Source: an uncultured Muribaculaceae bacterium (GTDB lineage: Bacteria; Bacteroidota; Bacteroidia; Bacteroidales; Muribaculaceae). From it: DNA of 17,596 nt. Each line of letters opens with the position of its first letter. The stretch's first letter is position 1. Below the pieces are notes generated by a model, which had not been told where the DNA came from, searched no databases, and worked only from the letters and a program-made list of their open reading frames with translations. The position numbers were made by a program, and so were the translations under genes. The DNA is taken from assembly GCA_934663645.1 (NCBI GenBank), contig CAKUKR010000050.1:1-17596 (forward strand), read 5' to 3'. Of this stretch, positions 6,468-14,927 are shown piece after piece.

Positions 6468-9400
6468 TTACTTCTTCTCGGTCTGCTCCGGGTGGTTGCG
6501 GCGGTACTCGTCGCTGAGACGCTTGGACCGCTTCATGTCTACACGCTTGAACTGCTCGTTTTCCTCAACGGACTTCATGTCCATGCCCGAAGCACGCAGG
6601 TAGTCCACCAGGTCGTAGAACATGGAGTCGATGCCTTTCTCCTCGGCAGAGGCATTGGCATACTCCTGCGGCGAATGCGAAGCCATCACATTGACCACCT
6701 CGGCATACTTGAGCACTTCGGCTGCCACGTCCACGTCGCTTACGCCACTGCCGGCTGCCGACGCGCTGTCGCTGCGGAGATACTTATCGTAGTTCTTGCG
6801 CATCTCCTCGACATTGATGCCGAGCGACTTGACGTATGCCTCGATGCTCTTGTTGCCGCTGTACGTCTCATACAGCTCGATGAGGCGGTAGTACTGGTAC
6901 GGTATCAACGTGGCCTCAATCGAAAGCGAGGGATTGATGAACATCGACGACACATACTGGTTGTATTTGACATACTGCGCGTAATTGGCCATGATGCCTT
7001 TGAGCAGTTCCAGTCCCTTCTGTGTCAGTGCTTTGTTGTTCAGACGGTCGCTCGCGCCCAGTTCACAATAGAGCTGTGCACGTAGCATGGCGTTGCTCAA
7101 GGCGAAAGGCATGGTAGTGTCGCGCAGGCGGCTGTCCATAAGCTGCATCACGTTGAGCGCCTTCCTGTATTCTGCGGCCGCGCCAGCCGCGTCGCCGGCT
7201 TTGCGCTTGCCGTTGCCCTGATAGATGAGTTCCTGCGCCAGGTCGAGCATCGAGCCTCGCATGGTGGTGAGCATACGCCCTGCTGTCTCGTCGAAATACG
7301 GTACGTGCGAAGTGACCGGGTCTGCGTCTGCGCCGCCCCAGCGGTATTTTTTCGTTACCACGTCGTATGCACGGTCGGCACGCGGAGCCATGCCCTCCTG
7401 AATAGTCGGCACGAGCTGGTGTGCCATGCCGGTAGAGCGGAGGTAAGGTGTCATGGACAGGTGGTATTCCGGGCCGACGGTGCAAGCCCAGTAAATGGGG
7501 CGTTCCCAGCCGTTGGCGGCATTGGTGGCGATGATGTCAATCATAAGCAGCTCACCCAACGATGCGTAGCCCTTGGACTTGACGTTCTGTGCATTTGCCA
7601 AATCGATAATGATAGCGTCCTGAATAGCTGCGGTGTCCTGCGGGGCGACGAGTCCGCGCTTGATGACAGCCTCCTTGTCAACAGGTATGTACAGGTACCG
7701 GGCATCGATGAGGGGATAGCCGTACCTTTCGCGCCCCTCACCGGCATATACACGTTTCAGCGCACCTAGCGCCTCCATCGGCTCGCCGCTGCCTAACGCA
7801 AATGTCGCCTCCAAGCGTCCGTAGGCATAGTCCTGCGGGCGGGCGGTGTACTTCACCGGCGGCGCGGTATAGGACTGCATGCGCTGCTGGTCGGCATACC
7901 ATTCGGAATTGAGGTACGACAGGTTGATTATCTTGACATCGGGACGCACGCCCTCAACCTCCTGGGCATACCACAGGGGGAACGTGTCGTTGTCGCCGTT
8001 GCAGAATATTATCGCGTTAGGCTCGAGGCTCTCGAGGTAGTTCGCGCCGAAGTCGCGGGCGGCGTACCGTCCGGAGCGGTCATGGTCGTCCCAAGTCTGG
8101 CTCACCATCTGCAGCGGTATGCAGATGCCCAGCACACACGCAACGGCGGCGCAAAAGACAGATGTCTTCCACTCGCCCTTCGGCTCGTCTACCAGCGAGG
8201 GCAGCTGCTCCGGCTCTTCACCGCGAGCGGCGGGGCGGGCAGCGGCGGCTGTATCGCCTGTGTCGGATGCGGCGGCAGCGTCGATTGCCTTGCCCTTGGA
8301 GCTGGCGTTCTTGCGAGCCCACACGAGTATGCGCCACAGTCCGGCGACACCCATGCCTATCCAGATGGCAAAAGCGTAGAACGAGCCGGCAAAGGCGTAG
8401 TCGCGCTCACGAGGCTGCCCGGGCGGCTGGTTCAGGTACAGGACAATGGCGATGCCCGTCATGAAGAACAGGAAGAAGACCACCCAGAACTGCTCGATGC
8501 CGCGCTTGCCGGCAAACGCCTGCCACAACAGTCCGATGATGCCCAGCAACAGCGGGAGCATATAGTAGACGTTGTGCCCCTTGTTGTTCTTGCCCAGGTC
8601 GTCCGGCAAGTACGACTGGTCGCCCAGACGCGGATTGTCGATAAAGGGTATGCCCGAAATCCAGTTGCCGAGGTCAAGCTCGCCGTGCTGGTTGAGCAAG
8701 TCATTCTGACGGCCAGCGAAGTTCCACATGAAATATCGCATGTACATGTGGTTGAGCTGGTAGTTGAAGAAGTAGGAGAAGTTCTGGCCGTATGTCGGGC
8801 GGTAAGCCGTCTTGACAGGATATGTCGGCATGCCATAGTCGGTGACAAACGGCTGCTGGCGCGTGTCGAGTTCAGGCACAGCCTCGCCCGTTTCCTTGTC
8901 TATGGCATGGATTTCCTTCATGTTGTCCGGCATCGTGTCCATATTGACCCATTCGCCGTACAGGCTCTTGTGCATAGCGCTGTGGATGCGCGGGAAAAGC
9001 ATGTCAAGCTCCGGGTTCATTATGTAGTCAGCCTTATACCCCTTCTTGACATAGTAGTCCTCGTATGCCTTGGAGAGCTTGTCGTTTTCGGCTATGTCCT
9101 CCGGCGTCATCAGCCCGTCAGGGTCTGCCGGCTCGGCGCCATGCACACCCTTGACATACTGAGCCGCGCCCTTCACGACAATAGGATCATAGTATGGCGT
9201 CTTAAGGGTGTACACGTTGCCCTGCTCGTCCTGGCCGAGCGTATCTACAGCCTCGCCCACGAGTTCTTTCATCTGGCTCGAGTTGATTGTCGCCCCGTAC
9301 AGGAGCGGGCTCTCGCCGTACTGCTCGCGGTTGAGGTAGTAGGCAAGGTCAAACACGTTGTCCGGCGAGTTCTGGTTCATCGGCGTGTCTGCGGTGGAGC

Positions 9401-10499
9401 GTATCAGTATGAGCGCGTAGCTGCTGTAGCCGACGAATATCACGGCGATGCTCCACATCGCCAGATTGAGTTCGCGCACCGGCAGTGCCCGCTTCTTGCC
9501 GTCCCAGAATACGAACAGCAACACGGCAAGGCCTGCGGTCAGCAAGAGTCCTATCCACACGCCCGAGCCTATGAACAGCATACCGGAGAGCGTCACGGAC
9601 ACCAGGAACAGCAAGCGCATCGCCAAGGGGTTTGACTGGCGGAAGAACACCGCAAGCGTGGCGATGAACGCAGCCACCGTGACAATGCCGTAGATGAGCG
9701 TGCCGCTGTTGAACGACATGCCGAAGCCGTTGACGCACGTCAGCTCAAACTGCTGCGCCACCTTGATGAAGCCCGGCACGAGACCGTAAAGCACCAAGAC
9801 GATGATTGCAAACGAGATGACCAGCGCAAGCAGCGATTTGCCCACGTCCATTTTCTTGAAGCGGCGGTATGCGTAGACCAGCACTATCGCCGGTATGCAC
9901 AGCAGGTTGAGCAGGTGCACGGCGACGCTGATGCCGATGATGTAGGCTATGAGTATCAGATAACGGTCTGCCCCAGGGTCGTCAGCCCGGTTCTCCCATT
10001 TAAGTATCAGCCAGAATACCAGCGCGGTACAGAATGAGGAGAAGGCATATACCTCACCCTCGACGGCAGAGAACCAGAACGTGTCGCTCCACGTGTAAGC
10101 CAAAGCGCCGACGATGCCGCTGCCCATTATAATCAGATACTGCTGCAGCGACGGCTCTGAGGTCTGTCCGTCGCGCACCACGAGCCGCCGCACCAGATGC
10201 GTGACAGTCCAGAAGAGCAGCAGTATGGTCAATGCACTCAGCAGGCCGCTCATGGCGTTGACCATCACGGAGACAGTCTCCTGCGACGAGGCGAAATTGG
10301 CGAAGAACCGCGCCGTGAGCATGAAGATCGGGTTGCCCGGCGGGTGGCCGATTTCCAGCTTGTCTGCCTGGATTATGAACTCGCCGCAGTCCCAGTAGGA
10401 AGCGGTAGGCTCGAGGGTGAGCCAATATGTGCAGAGGGCTATCAGGAACACGCCCCAGCCGCACAAGTTGTTGATCAGATTATATTTCCTGGTAATCAT
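6468..10499 (-). CDS. DUF2723 giant membrane protein, probable GT-C glycosyltransferase
   Basis: A 1343-residue protein. The N-terminal third is a polytopic membrane region (helices at about 12-30, 81-103, 126-140 and onwards to about 370). Between it and a second membrane block (about 650-795) lies a long soluble insert. A soluble C-terminal region follows, with the conserved FCNGDNDTFPLWYAQ near residues 823-838 and a TPR-like helix pair near 1100-1150. The family signatures SYWDCGEF (D37, E40 just after the first helix) and HPPGNP are present; an acidic pair there is typical of GT-C fold lipid-linked sugar transferases. The family is related to eukaryotic TMEM260, reported to be a protein O-mannosyltransferase, so transfer of a lipid-carried sugar to exported proteins is a reasonable inference. 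It is first gene of the minus-strand run, 3 bases before the deacetylase. It seems somewhat longer than I recall for relatives. Confidence 0.9.
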   Translation of the reverse strand: MITRKYNLINNLCGWGVFLIALCTYWLTLEPTASYWDCGEFIIQADKLEIGHPPGNPIFMLTARFFANFASSQETVSVMVNAMSGLLSALTILLLFWTVTHLVRRLVVRDGQTSEPSLQQYLIIMGSGIVGALAYTWSDTFWFSAVEGEVYAFSSFCTALVFWLILKWENRADDPGADRYLILIAYIIGISVAVHLLNLLCIPAIVLVYAYRRFKKMDVGKSLLALVISFAIIVLVLYGLVPGFIKVAQQFELTCVNGFGMSFNSGTLIYGIVTVAAFIATLAVFFRQSNPLAMRLLFLVSVTLSGMLFIGSGVWIGLLLTAGLAVLLFVFWDGKKRALPVRELNLAMWSIAVIFVGYSSYALILIRSTADTPMNQNSPDNVFDLAYYLNREQYGESPLLYGATINSSQMKELVGEAVDTLGQDEQGNVYTLKTPYYDPIVVKGAAQYVKGVHGAEPADPDGLMTPEDIAENDKLSKAYEDYYVKKGYKADYIMNPELDMLFPRIHSAMHKSLYGEWVNMDTMPDNMKEIHAIDKETGEAVPELDTRQQPFVTDYGMPTYPVKTAYRPTYGQNFSYFFNYQLNHMYMRYFMWNFAGRQNDLLNQHGELDLGNWISGIPFIDNPRLGDQSYLPDDLGKNNKGHNVYYMLPLLLGIIGLLWQAFAGKRGIEQFWVVFFLFFMTGIAIVLYLNQPPGQPRERDYAFAGSFYAFAIWIGMGVAGLWRILVWARKNASSKGKAIDAAAASDTGDTAAAARPAARGEEPEQLPSLVDEPKGEWKTSVFCAAVACVLGICIPLQMVSQTWDDHDRSGRYAARDFGANYLESLEPNAIIFCNGDNDTFPLWYAQEVEGVRPDVKIINLSYLNSEWYADQQRMQSYTAPPVKYTARPQDYAYGRLEATFALGSGEPMEALGALKRVYAGEGRERYGYPLIDARYLYIPVDKEAVIKRGLVAPQDTAAIQDAIIIDLANAQNVKSKGYASLGELLMIDIIATNAANGWERPIYWACTVGPEYHLSMTPYLRSTGMAHQLVPTIQEGMAPRADRAYDVVTKKYRWGGADADPVTSHVPYFDETAGRMLTTMRGSMLDLAQELIYQGNGKRKAGDAAGAAAEYRKALNVMQLMDSRLRDTTMPFALSNAMLRAQLYCELGASDRLNNKALTQKGLELLKGIMANYAQYVKYNQYVSSMFINPSLSIEATLIPYQYYRLIELYETYSGNKSIEAYVKSLGINVEEMRKNYDKYLRSDSASAAGSGVSDVDVAAEVLKYAEVVNVMASHSPQEYANASAEEKGIDSMFYDLVDYLRASGMDMKSVEENEQFKRVDMKRSKRLSDEYRRNHPEQTEKK

Positions 10500-10570
10500 A
10501 CAGTCCTAAAATCGCGTGTCCTGCGCCGCCGCATCGGAGTGTCGGGGAGACACGGACACAATATGACACG

Positions 10571-10578
10571 CAAAATTA
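10571..10578 (-). promoter_or_regulatory. Promoter -7 box for the DUF2723 operon
   Basis: TAATTTTG on the minus strand fits the Bacteroidota consensus TAnnTTTG and lies 72 bases before the DUF2723 start. No clear TTTG is seen 19-21 bases further upstream, so the promoter may rely on the -7 element. The predicted leader contains a small hairpin (GTGTC, 5-base loop, GACAC). Confidence 0.55.
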
Positions 10579-10674
10579 GCCAAAAAATTTCATCCGCCGC
10601 CGTTCCGCCCCCACTTTTTCGCCCGACAGCCGCAGCCGCAAGCCGCACGTCACCAATACGATTGCGCAGCCGCA

Positions 10675-10766
10675 GTAGGGACACGGCGTGCCGTGTCCGC
10701 GACCAAGTCACTGCAAATCAAACAATTGCGCTCACCTCCTTCGGACACGGCACGCCGTGTCCCTAC
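10675..10766. repeat. Nested inverted repeat (25-bp arms, each self-complementary)
   Basis: The arm at 10675-10699 is an exact reverse complement of 10742-10766. Each arm is itself almost a perfect hairpin: GGACACGGC, two central bases, GCCGTGTCC. The 42-base spacer contains TCACCTCCTT at 10732-10741, which on the minus strand is a perfect extended Shine-Dalgarno, AAGGAGGTGA. The element lies 26 bases after the YgjP-like stop and upstream of the DUF2723 promoter. The shape fits a small dispersed palindromic repeat (REP- or MITE-like) and could also act as a terminator for the upstream operon. No transposase or target duplication is visible. Confidence 0.8.
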
Positions 10767-10791
10767 CCTGCCGGGGATACGCCGAGGCAGC

Positions 10792-11415
10792 CTATTTCAT
10801 CAGATATTGATAGTAGTCGTAATATGGAGCTATGGCGATGTCGTGCTTGGCATTGACGAGACTTGAGTCCTGGCCAAGAAGCTCAGTCAGCTTGTTCCAG
10901 AACGATTTGCGGTGATGCTTGTGTGTGAAGTGCGCCATTTCATGAAGGATTACGCCGTCACACCACTCCTGCTTGAATATAAGGAGCATCGGCGGCAGCG
11001 CGATGGAATTGTAAAAGGTGCAATAGCCCAATATGTTCTTCCTCAGCTTTTTAATCACGACCCCCCTGCTTTTGCTTTCCAATCCCTTCTCTTTGAGCCA
11101 ATAGCGCAGTCGCTGCGGCAGGACAATCTTGGCCTTCTCGGTGATAATGTCCCGGATGTGGATTCTCAGCCAGGACTGTATGCCCCGGCAGCCGAAGTCG
11201 GTCTCCGCAGTATAGATGATGTCGATGACCGGGTCATTCCAGATTATCAGGACAACCGGTTTCTTCCGGTACGAGAATGTCATCCCCGGGGGCATATATA
11301 CCGCCTCTGCGTCGAGAGCAGCCTGGTCCACCTGATGCCATTGGACGACGATATGTTGGGTAGTCAACCGGAAGTTGGGGTTTATCAGGAATTTCGGCTC
11401 TTTCACGTTTGCCAT
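10792..11415 (-). CDS. YgjP-like zinc metallopeptidase, divergent
   Basis: A 207-residue protein whose C-terminal third matches the YgjP-like (DUF45, WLM/SprT-related) metallopeptidase domain. It has H148-E149-x2-H152 with a third His ligand at 158 and the conserved SFW at 161-163, as in the family pattern HExxH...H..FW. The N-terminal part (1-90) is beta-rich and unlike standard YgjP. The family box RWGSC before the active site appears here only as LGYCTF (129-134). Metal binding looks intact; substrate is unknown, and some relatives have been assigned non-peptidase hydrolase roles. The start overlaps the ViaA-like gene by 13 bases, so it is translated with the AAA+/VWA pair and may process or unfold the same client. 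No signal peptide; cytoplasmic. Confidence 0.8.
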   Translation of the reverse strand: MANVKEPKFLINPNFRLTTQHIVVQWHQVDQAALDAEAVYMPPGMTFSYRKKPVVLIIWNDPVIDIIYTAETDFGCRGIQSWLRIHIRDIITEKAKIVLPQRLRYWLKEKGLESKSRGVVIKKLRKNILGYCTFYNSIALPPMLLIFKQEWCDGVILHEMAHFTHKHHRKSFWNKLTELLGQDSSLVNAKHDIAIAPYYDYYQYLMK

Positions 11416-12749
11416 TTCTTGTCGAGTATTTTGTCGTAGGTTTTATTTTGGTCGCCGATCTGGAGACCGTAGAACTTAGTCCCCTTCTTCCGGTGGTCTT
11501 CCATCCTTTCCACAGTTTTGGGCAGAGGCTTCGGGAAGTAGAAGTCGCTGATGACAAGCACGTCAGCCATTTCAAACGGACCTTTGTCAAGGGCTGTCAT
11601 TGCCTGTTTGAGCATCTGCTCGCCATCAGTGCCTCCGCTATATCCGTCCTCCAGAAAGGCTTCGAGTTTTCTCCAGTTGCCCGGACGGGAAAGGTCGATG
11701 CTTTTGGCCCTCACCGAAAATGATATGAGGAAACATTTGCGCCTCTCCTTCTTGGCCATTCTCAGGAGCTGCTGCAACAGCGACGCCGCAATCTTTATCG
11801 GCGTTCCGCTCATAGATGCGCTGGTGTCAAGGGCGACAATAATCGGCCCTTTGGTCAGCCTGGGACGGTTCTTTTCCCGGTCAGACTTCACCGGCTTGTC
11901 CCGGCTCGGTGACGAGAGCTGCTGCAGCTCCTTCACGGCATAACGCTTGTAGAAAAGGGATTCGGTATCGGCATCAGCCATGAGCGCCAGTTCCGAAGGG
12001 AGAGCTCTCGGGATGTTGTCGCCTTGTTCAACACGGTCAACCTCCTCGACTGTGGGATGCTTGGAGACAACAGACGGCAGATATTTCCTGACCACGCTGT
12101 CCTTTTCCGCATGGTTCTCCTCCTTCTCGCGGCCCATTATGCGCACTATTTCCTTCAACGCCGGATATTTGGCGATGAACTTGTCAAGTTTCAAGCGGGC
12201 TTCATAGTCATGCGGCCCCGCCTCCTTGCATTGGAACTCCCATTGCTTATGAGACTTGTCCAGCAGCGATTTCTTCCGCTTGTCGCACTTTTCGTTGCAC
12301 GCCGCCTCCCAGTCACGGGCCAGAGAAGCAAAGACAGCATCGTTGTTCTCGCCGTCAAACTGCTGCTTGTAACCCTCGAGGTTGATATCATACTTGGTAT
12401 AGGACTGCCCGATCAACTGGCACACCTGCCCCCACATCTTTCTTTTCCCCTCTATCCCTGCCCCCATGAACTTTGCGAGCAGGGCGAGTTCCTCCTGACG
12501 CTGCCGCTCAATTTCCATGAAGTGTTGCAGGAGCACGTTGAAGTATGAGAGCAGGCTTTCCTTGAGCACCTCGTTCCATACTGGCTCGTCCGGGGAAAGC
12601 TGGGGGTTGTCGTCTATAACCTGTGCCATATACCCTCCGAGCAAATCGCCCGGAGGAATGTTGTCCGGCATCCTGCCGCAGTCCATGTAGAAGTCGAATG
12701 CCTCGCTGTATTCGTCTATCTTTTTGTCAATCAGTTCACTGTCGGTCAT
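11403..12749 (-). CDS. viaA: VWA-domain protein, ViaA-like partner of RavA
   Basis: A 448-residue cytoplasmic protein. Residues 1-300 are mostly charged helices, as in E. coli ViaA. Residues about 302-435 are a von Willebrand A domain with a complete-looking metal site: D308-x-S310-x-S312 in DTSASMS, T384 in SGGTD, and D402 in ISDFYF. In E. coli, ViaA works with the AAA+ ATPase RavA and is linked to anaerobic respiratory complexes and aminoglycoside sensitivity; whether that applies here is unknown. The start overlaps the ATPase stop as ATGA (4 bases) and the end overlaps the metallopeptidase start by 13 bases, which implies coupled translation. The pairing and order match the ravA-viaA operon. 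The symbol is given by homology of layout and motifs; orthology in the strict sense is not proven. Confidence 0.87.
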   Translation of the reverse strand: MTDSELIDKKIDEYSEAFDFYMDCGRMPDNIPPGDLLGGYMAQVIDDNPQLSPDEPVWNEVLKESLLSYFNVLLQHFMEIERQRQEELALLAKFMGAGIEGKRKMWGQVCQLIGQSYTKYDINLEGYKQQFDGENNDAVFASLARDWEAACNEKCDKRKKSLLDKSHKQWEFQCKEAGPHDYEARLKLDKFIAKYPALKEIVRIMGREKEENHAEKDSVVRKYLPSVVSKHPTVEEVDRVEQGDNIPRALPSELALMADADTESLFYKRYAVKELQQLSSPSRDKPVKSDREKNRPRLTKGPIIVALDTSASMSGTPIKIAASLLQQLLRMAKKERRKCFLISFSVRAKSIDLSRPGNWRKLEAFLEDGYSGGTDGEQMLKQAMTALDKGPFEMADVLVISDFYFPKPLPKTVERMEDHRKKGTKFYGLQIGDQNKTYDKILDKKWQT

Positions 12750-14320
12750 AGCATCAACGTGAGGTTCTTGATTTTTACATCTGCCTCCTTGAGGCGTGTG
12801 TCCGCCTCTTTCAGCTTGTTGTTGAGCAGGCTGATGTCGGAAGCCGACAGGAAGATGTTGCCAGTCCAGGGAGAGTCAGAGATAGACCGCCACAGCTCCA
12901 CACAATCACGGTACTGCTGCTGAACGGCAGAAATCCGGCTCATCAGGCTGGCGCTCTCGGGGGCATTGGAAGAGACTCCGGCTTTCCTGACGAAGGCATA
13001 CGGAACACCGTCTATGTACAGGCCTCCGCTGCATTTCTGGATCTTGACCTTCTTCAACGAGCCGCCGCTTCGGGGCTTGTTGCCGAAGGGCTGCCCGGGC
13101 AAAAGAGCATGGACAATGAGTATCTTGCGTGCGGTGTCAAAATATTGGATGCCTTCGGTCGGCTTTGAGCTGTCGAGCGAAGCATAGTCCCACTTGGAGA
13201 AAAAACATTCACCTTCGGGGTGGTCCTTTATCTTGTAATAGAAATAGTTGTACTCGGCAAAAGCGGAGTCTGATGCCGCAGGCACGCTCTTAGGCTGAGA
13301 CTTTTGCTCTGCTGGTTTGATAATCTGCCTTACGGCCCGGTCCACAGACGCAAGTTTACGGTACAATGTTTCCGTGATTGCATCGAGCACCATCTGCATG
13401 GCCGCCTCACGACACTCCACATCGTTCCAGAAGCAGTGAATCATCAACAGGAAATCACTCAGGTCTATCGATTGGCGGTCATTGAGATAAGCCGACGACT
13501 GCATCAGGCGGAACGCCTTCTTCCACCGGCGGTCTGAAACATAATACAGCAACTGGTTGCCATCCTCCCTCTCCTTGGCATTGATCGCCTTTCGGAGCGA
13601 TTTGATCGCGTCCATGGCCTCATCGCCGAGGGCGATTGATTTCGCCTCCGTTTGCCACCGCGCATAAACCTCTGAAGAGATGGCCAAGGCATCGTCGAGA
13701 GGCTTGCGCTCCACCTTCTCCCCCTTGATCATCCTGAAAAACGAGGCCTCGCTCTCGATGCAGTTGGAAACCATACGCACCAGGAAGCGGTCCCAGAGAG
13801 CCTCCAAGCCTTCATCCTTGGCAGGCAGCTCGTTGGAGGCCGCTATCAAGACCTTCATCGGTATGCGGATTGTTTCACTGCCGTTGTGGTAGAGATGCTC
13901 GTTGATAGCCGTCAGCAACGTGTTCTGAATAGACGGTCCGGCCTTCCAGATTTCGTCAAGAAACACCACGTCGGCCGAAGGGAGGTAGCCCTCGACCAAC
14001 CGCTCATACTTGTCCTCATTCTTGAGACGGGAAATTGAAATCGGGCCGAAAATCTCGTCCGGAGTCGAGAACCGGGACATAAGATAGTCAAACGATTTGG
14101 CATCCCGGAAGACACCTTTGAGCCTTGCGGCGACAAGGCTCTTCGCCGTGCCCGGAGGCCCCAGCAGGAATATATTCTCCCCAGCCACAGCGCAAAGCAA
14201 AGCCATGGCAATAATCTGCTCTTTCTCATACACCCCCTGCGCCATCCAGTCAATAAGCTGCCGGATGTGCGCCTTGGGGGTCAGAGGCACAGCCTTCTCC
14301 TTCGAGTTCTTCTTGGCCAT
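12746..14320 (-). CDS. ravA: MoxR-family AAA+ ATPase, RavA-like
   Basis: A 524-residue AAA+ ATPase. It has Walker A GPPGTAKS (54-61), Walker B VVFLDEIWK (118-126, D122-E123), sensor 1 ASNELP (161-166), and the Arg-finger segment DRFLVR (177-182). FLDEIWKAGPSIQNTLL is the hallmark of the RavA branch of MoxR proteins. A helical lid follows to about 320. Then comes a poorly conserved beta-rich insert where E. coli RavA carries its LARA domain (visible as CSGGLYIDGVPYAFV). It ends in a helical, heptad-like tail (LKEADTRLKEADVKIKN). Such ATPases form hexamers and act as remodelling chaperones with a VWA partner, here the next gene with a 4-base overlap. A 65-base gap with no convincing promoter separates it from the upstream Trp-repeat gene, so that gene is probably on the same transcript. 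Confidence 0.9.
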   Translation of the reverse strand: MAKKNSKEKAVPLTPKAHIRQLIDWMAQGVYEKEQIIAMALLCAVAGENIFLLGPPGTAKSLVAARLKGVFRDAKSFDYLMSRFSTPDEIFGPISISRLKNEDKYERLVEGYLPSADVVFLDEIWKAGPSIQNTLLTAINEHLYHNGSETIRIPMKVLIAASNELPAKDEGLEALWDRFLVRMVSNCIESEASFFRMIKGEKVERKPLDDALAISSEVYARWQTEAKSIALGDEAMDAIKSLRKAINAKEREDGNQLLYYVSDRRWKKAFRLMQSSAYLNDRQSIDLSDFLLMIHCFWNDVECREAAMQMVLDAITETLYRKLASVDRAVRQIIKPAEQKSQPKSVPAASDSAFAEYNYFYYKIKDHPEGECFFSKWDYASLDSSKPTEGIQYFDTARKILIVHALLPGQPFGNKPRSGGSLKKVKIQKCSGGLYIDGVPYAFVRKAGVSSNAPESASLMSRISAVQQQYRDCVELWRSISDSPWTGNIFLSASDISLLNNKLKEADTRLKEADVKIKNLTLML

Positions 14321-14385
14321 AACGTGATTGGTGTCAACTGAAAATTCCGCCGGTCATGCAAAAGGGCAAACCTCCGGTAAATCCC

Positions 14386-14901
14386 TTAATTGATTCCGGC
14401 TATTGTACCCTTCAGATTGTCACGCATGGCCCTCACGAAGTCATCCCACAATGAAGAGTCTTGGAACTGAGACATGGGAATGAATTTCTCATAGCGTTTG
14501 AAGAACTGGATGGGAAACTTTATGTCCCAATTGGTGATGATCTCCTTCCAATCTACAAGGTCTGTCACCATGTCGAGAAGAGCCCAATTGTTGTAGAGTT
14601 CGCTTCGGCGGGAGAGCTGGCTCCAGTTCCAGTTTCCTTTGAAACGGAGGAGGTTGTCTTCGGTAAGAAGATATTCGGGGCAGTTACGGGAAAATTCCTC
14701 CCACTTGATTTTGCCCATGAACTTGCTGATGCCGTCAACAGTCCACATCACATCTGAATTGGAGGAGATTTCCTTCCAATCGACTTTGTCCTGATACTTT
14801 TCGAGGGCTTCCATTGTCCAGCCCTCTTTTGAGGAGACTTCTTTCCATGCGGCTTCCTCAAGCATTGCCGCCAGAAACTGGTTGTTTGTAATCGGGTTCA
14901 T
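14386..14901 (-). CDS. Trp-repeat small protein heading the RavA/ViaA cassette
   Basis: A 171-residue protein that I cannot assign to a named family. It consists of about five tandem repeats of roughly 25 residues with the pattern W-K/E-x-I/F/L-S-x-N, then W-T/S, an L/I, K/R-F/Y and a hydrophobic-D/N before the next W. Repeat-start Trp residues are at 19, 42, 67, 93 and 118, and a degenerate last unit starts near 142. The regular spacing suggests a helical solenoid with a Trp-lined face, suited to binding a protein partner. I chose the start at 14901 because a TACCTTTG promoter box at 14928-14935 lies between it and the upstream in-frame ATG at 14952. It is first in the gene run leading to the RavA-like ATPase (65 bases). 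Its GC is visibly lower than the flanking genes. An adaptor or client-recognition role is a guess from position. Confidence 0.8.
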   Translation of the reverse strand: MNPITNNQFLAAMLEEAAWKEVSSKEGWTMEALEKYQDKVDWKEISSNSDVMWTVDGISKFMGKIKWEEFSRNCPEYLLTEDNLLRFKGNWNWSQLSRRSELYNNWALLDMVTDLVDWKEIITNWDIKFPIQFFKRYEKFIPMSQFQDSSLWDDFVRAMRDNLKGTIAGIN

Positions 14902-14927
14902 GTTGTTGCTGTTTTTTGAATACGCCG

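Noticed and set aside
6108..7085. Plus-strand open frame of 325 codons across the deacetylase and DUF2723 genes
   Set aside because: It crosses two real genes on the other strand, and its composition is that of a reverse-frame artefact.
8082..9635. Long plus-strand open frame of 517 codons opposite the DUF2723 gene
   Set aside because: Its translation is low-complexity, rich in His/Arg/Val, with no family motif, and it lies wholly within a gene with strong family motifs. It is a shadow frame caused by high GC.
14360..14380. GAGGTTTG on the minus strand as a separate promoter for the RavA-like gene
   Set aside because: It lacks the TA of TAnnTTTG and has no matching upstream box, so co-transcription from the upstream promoter is simpler.
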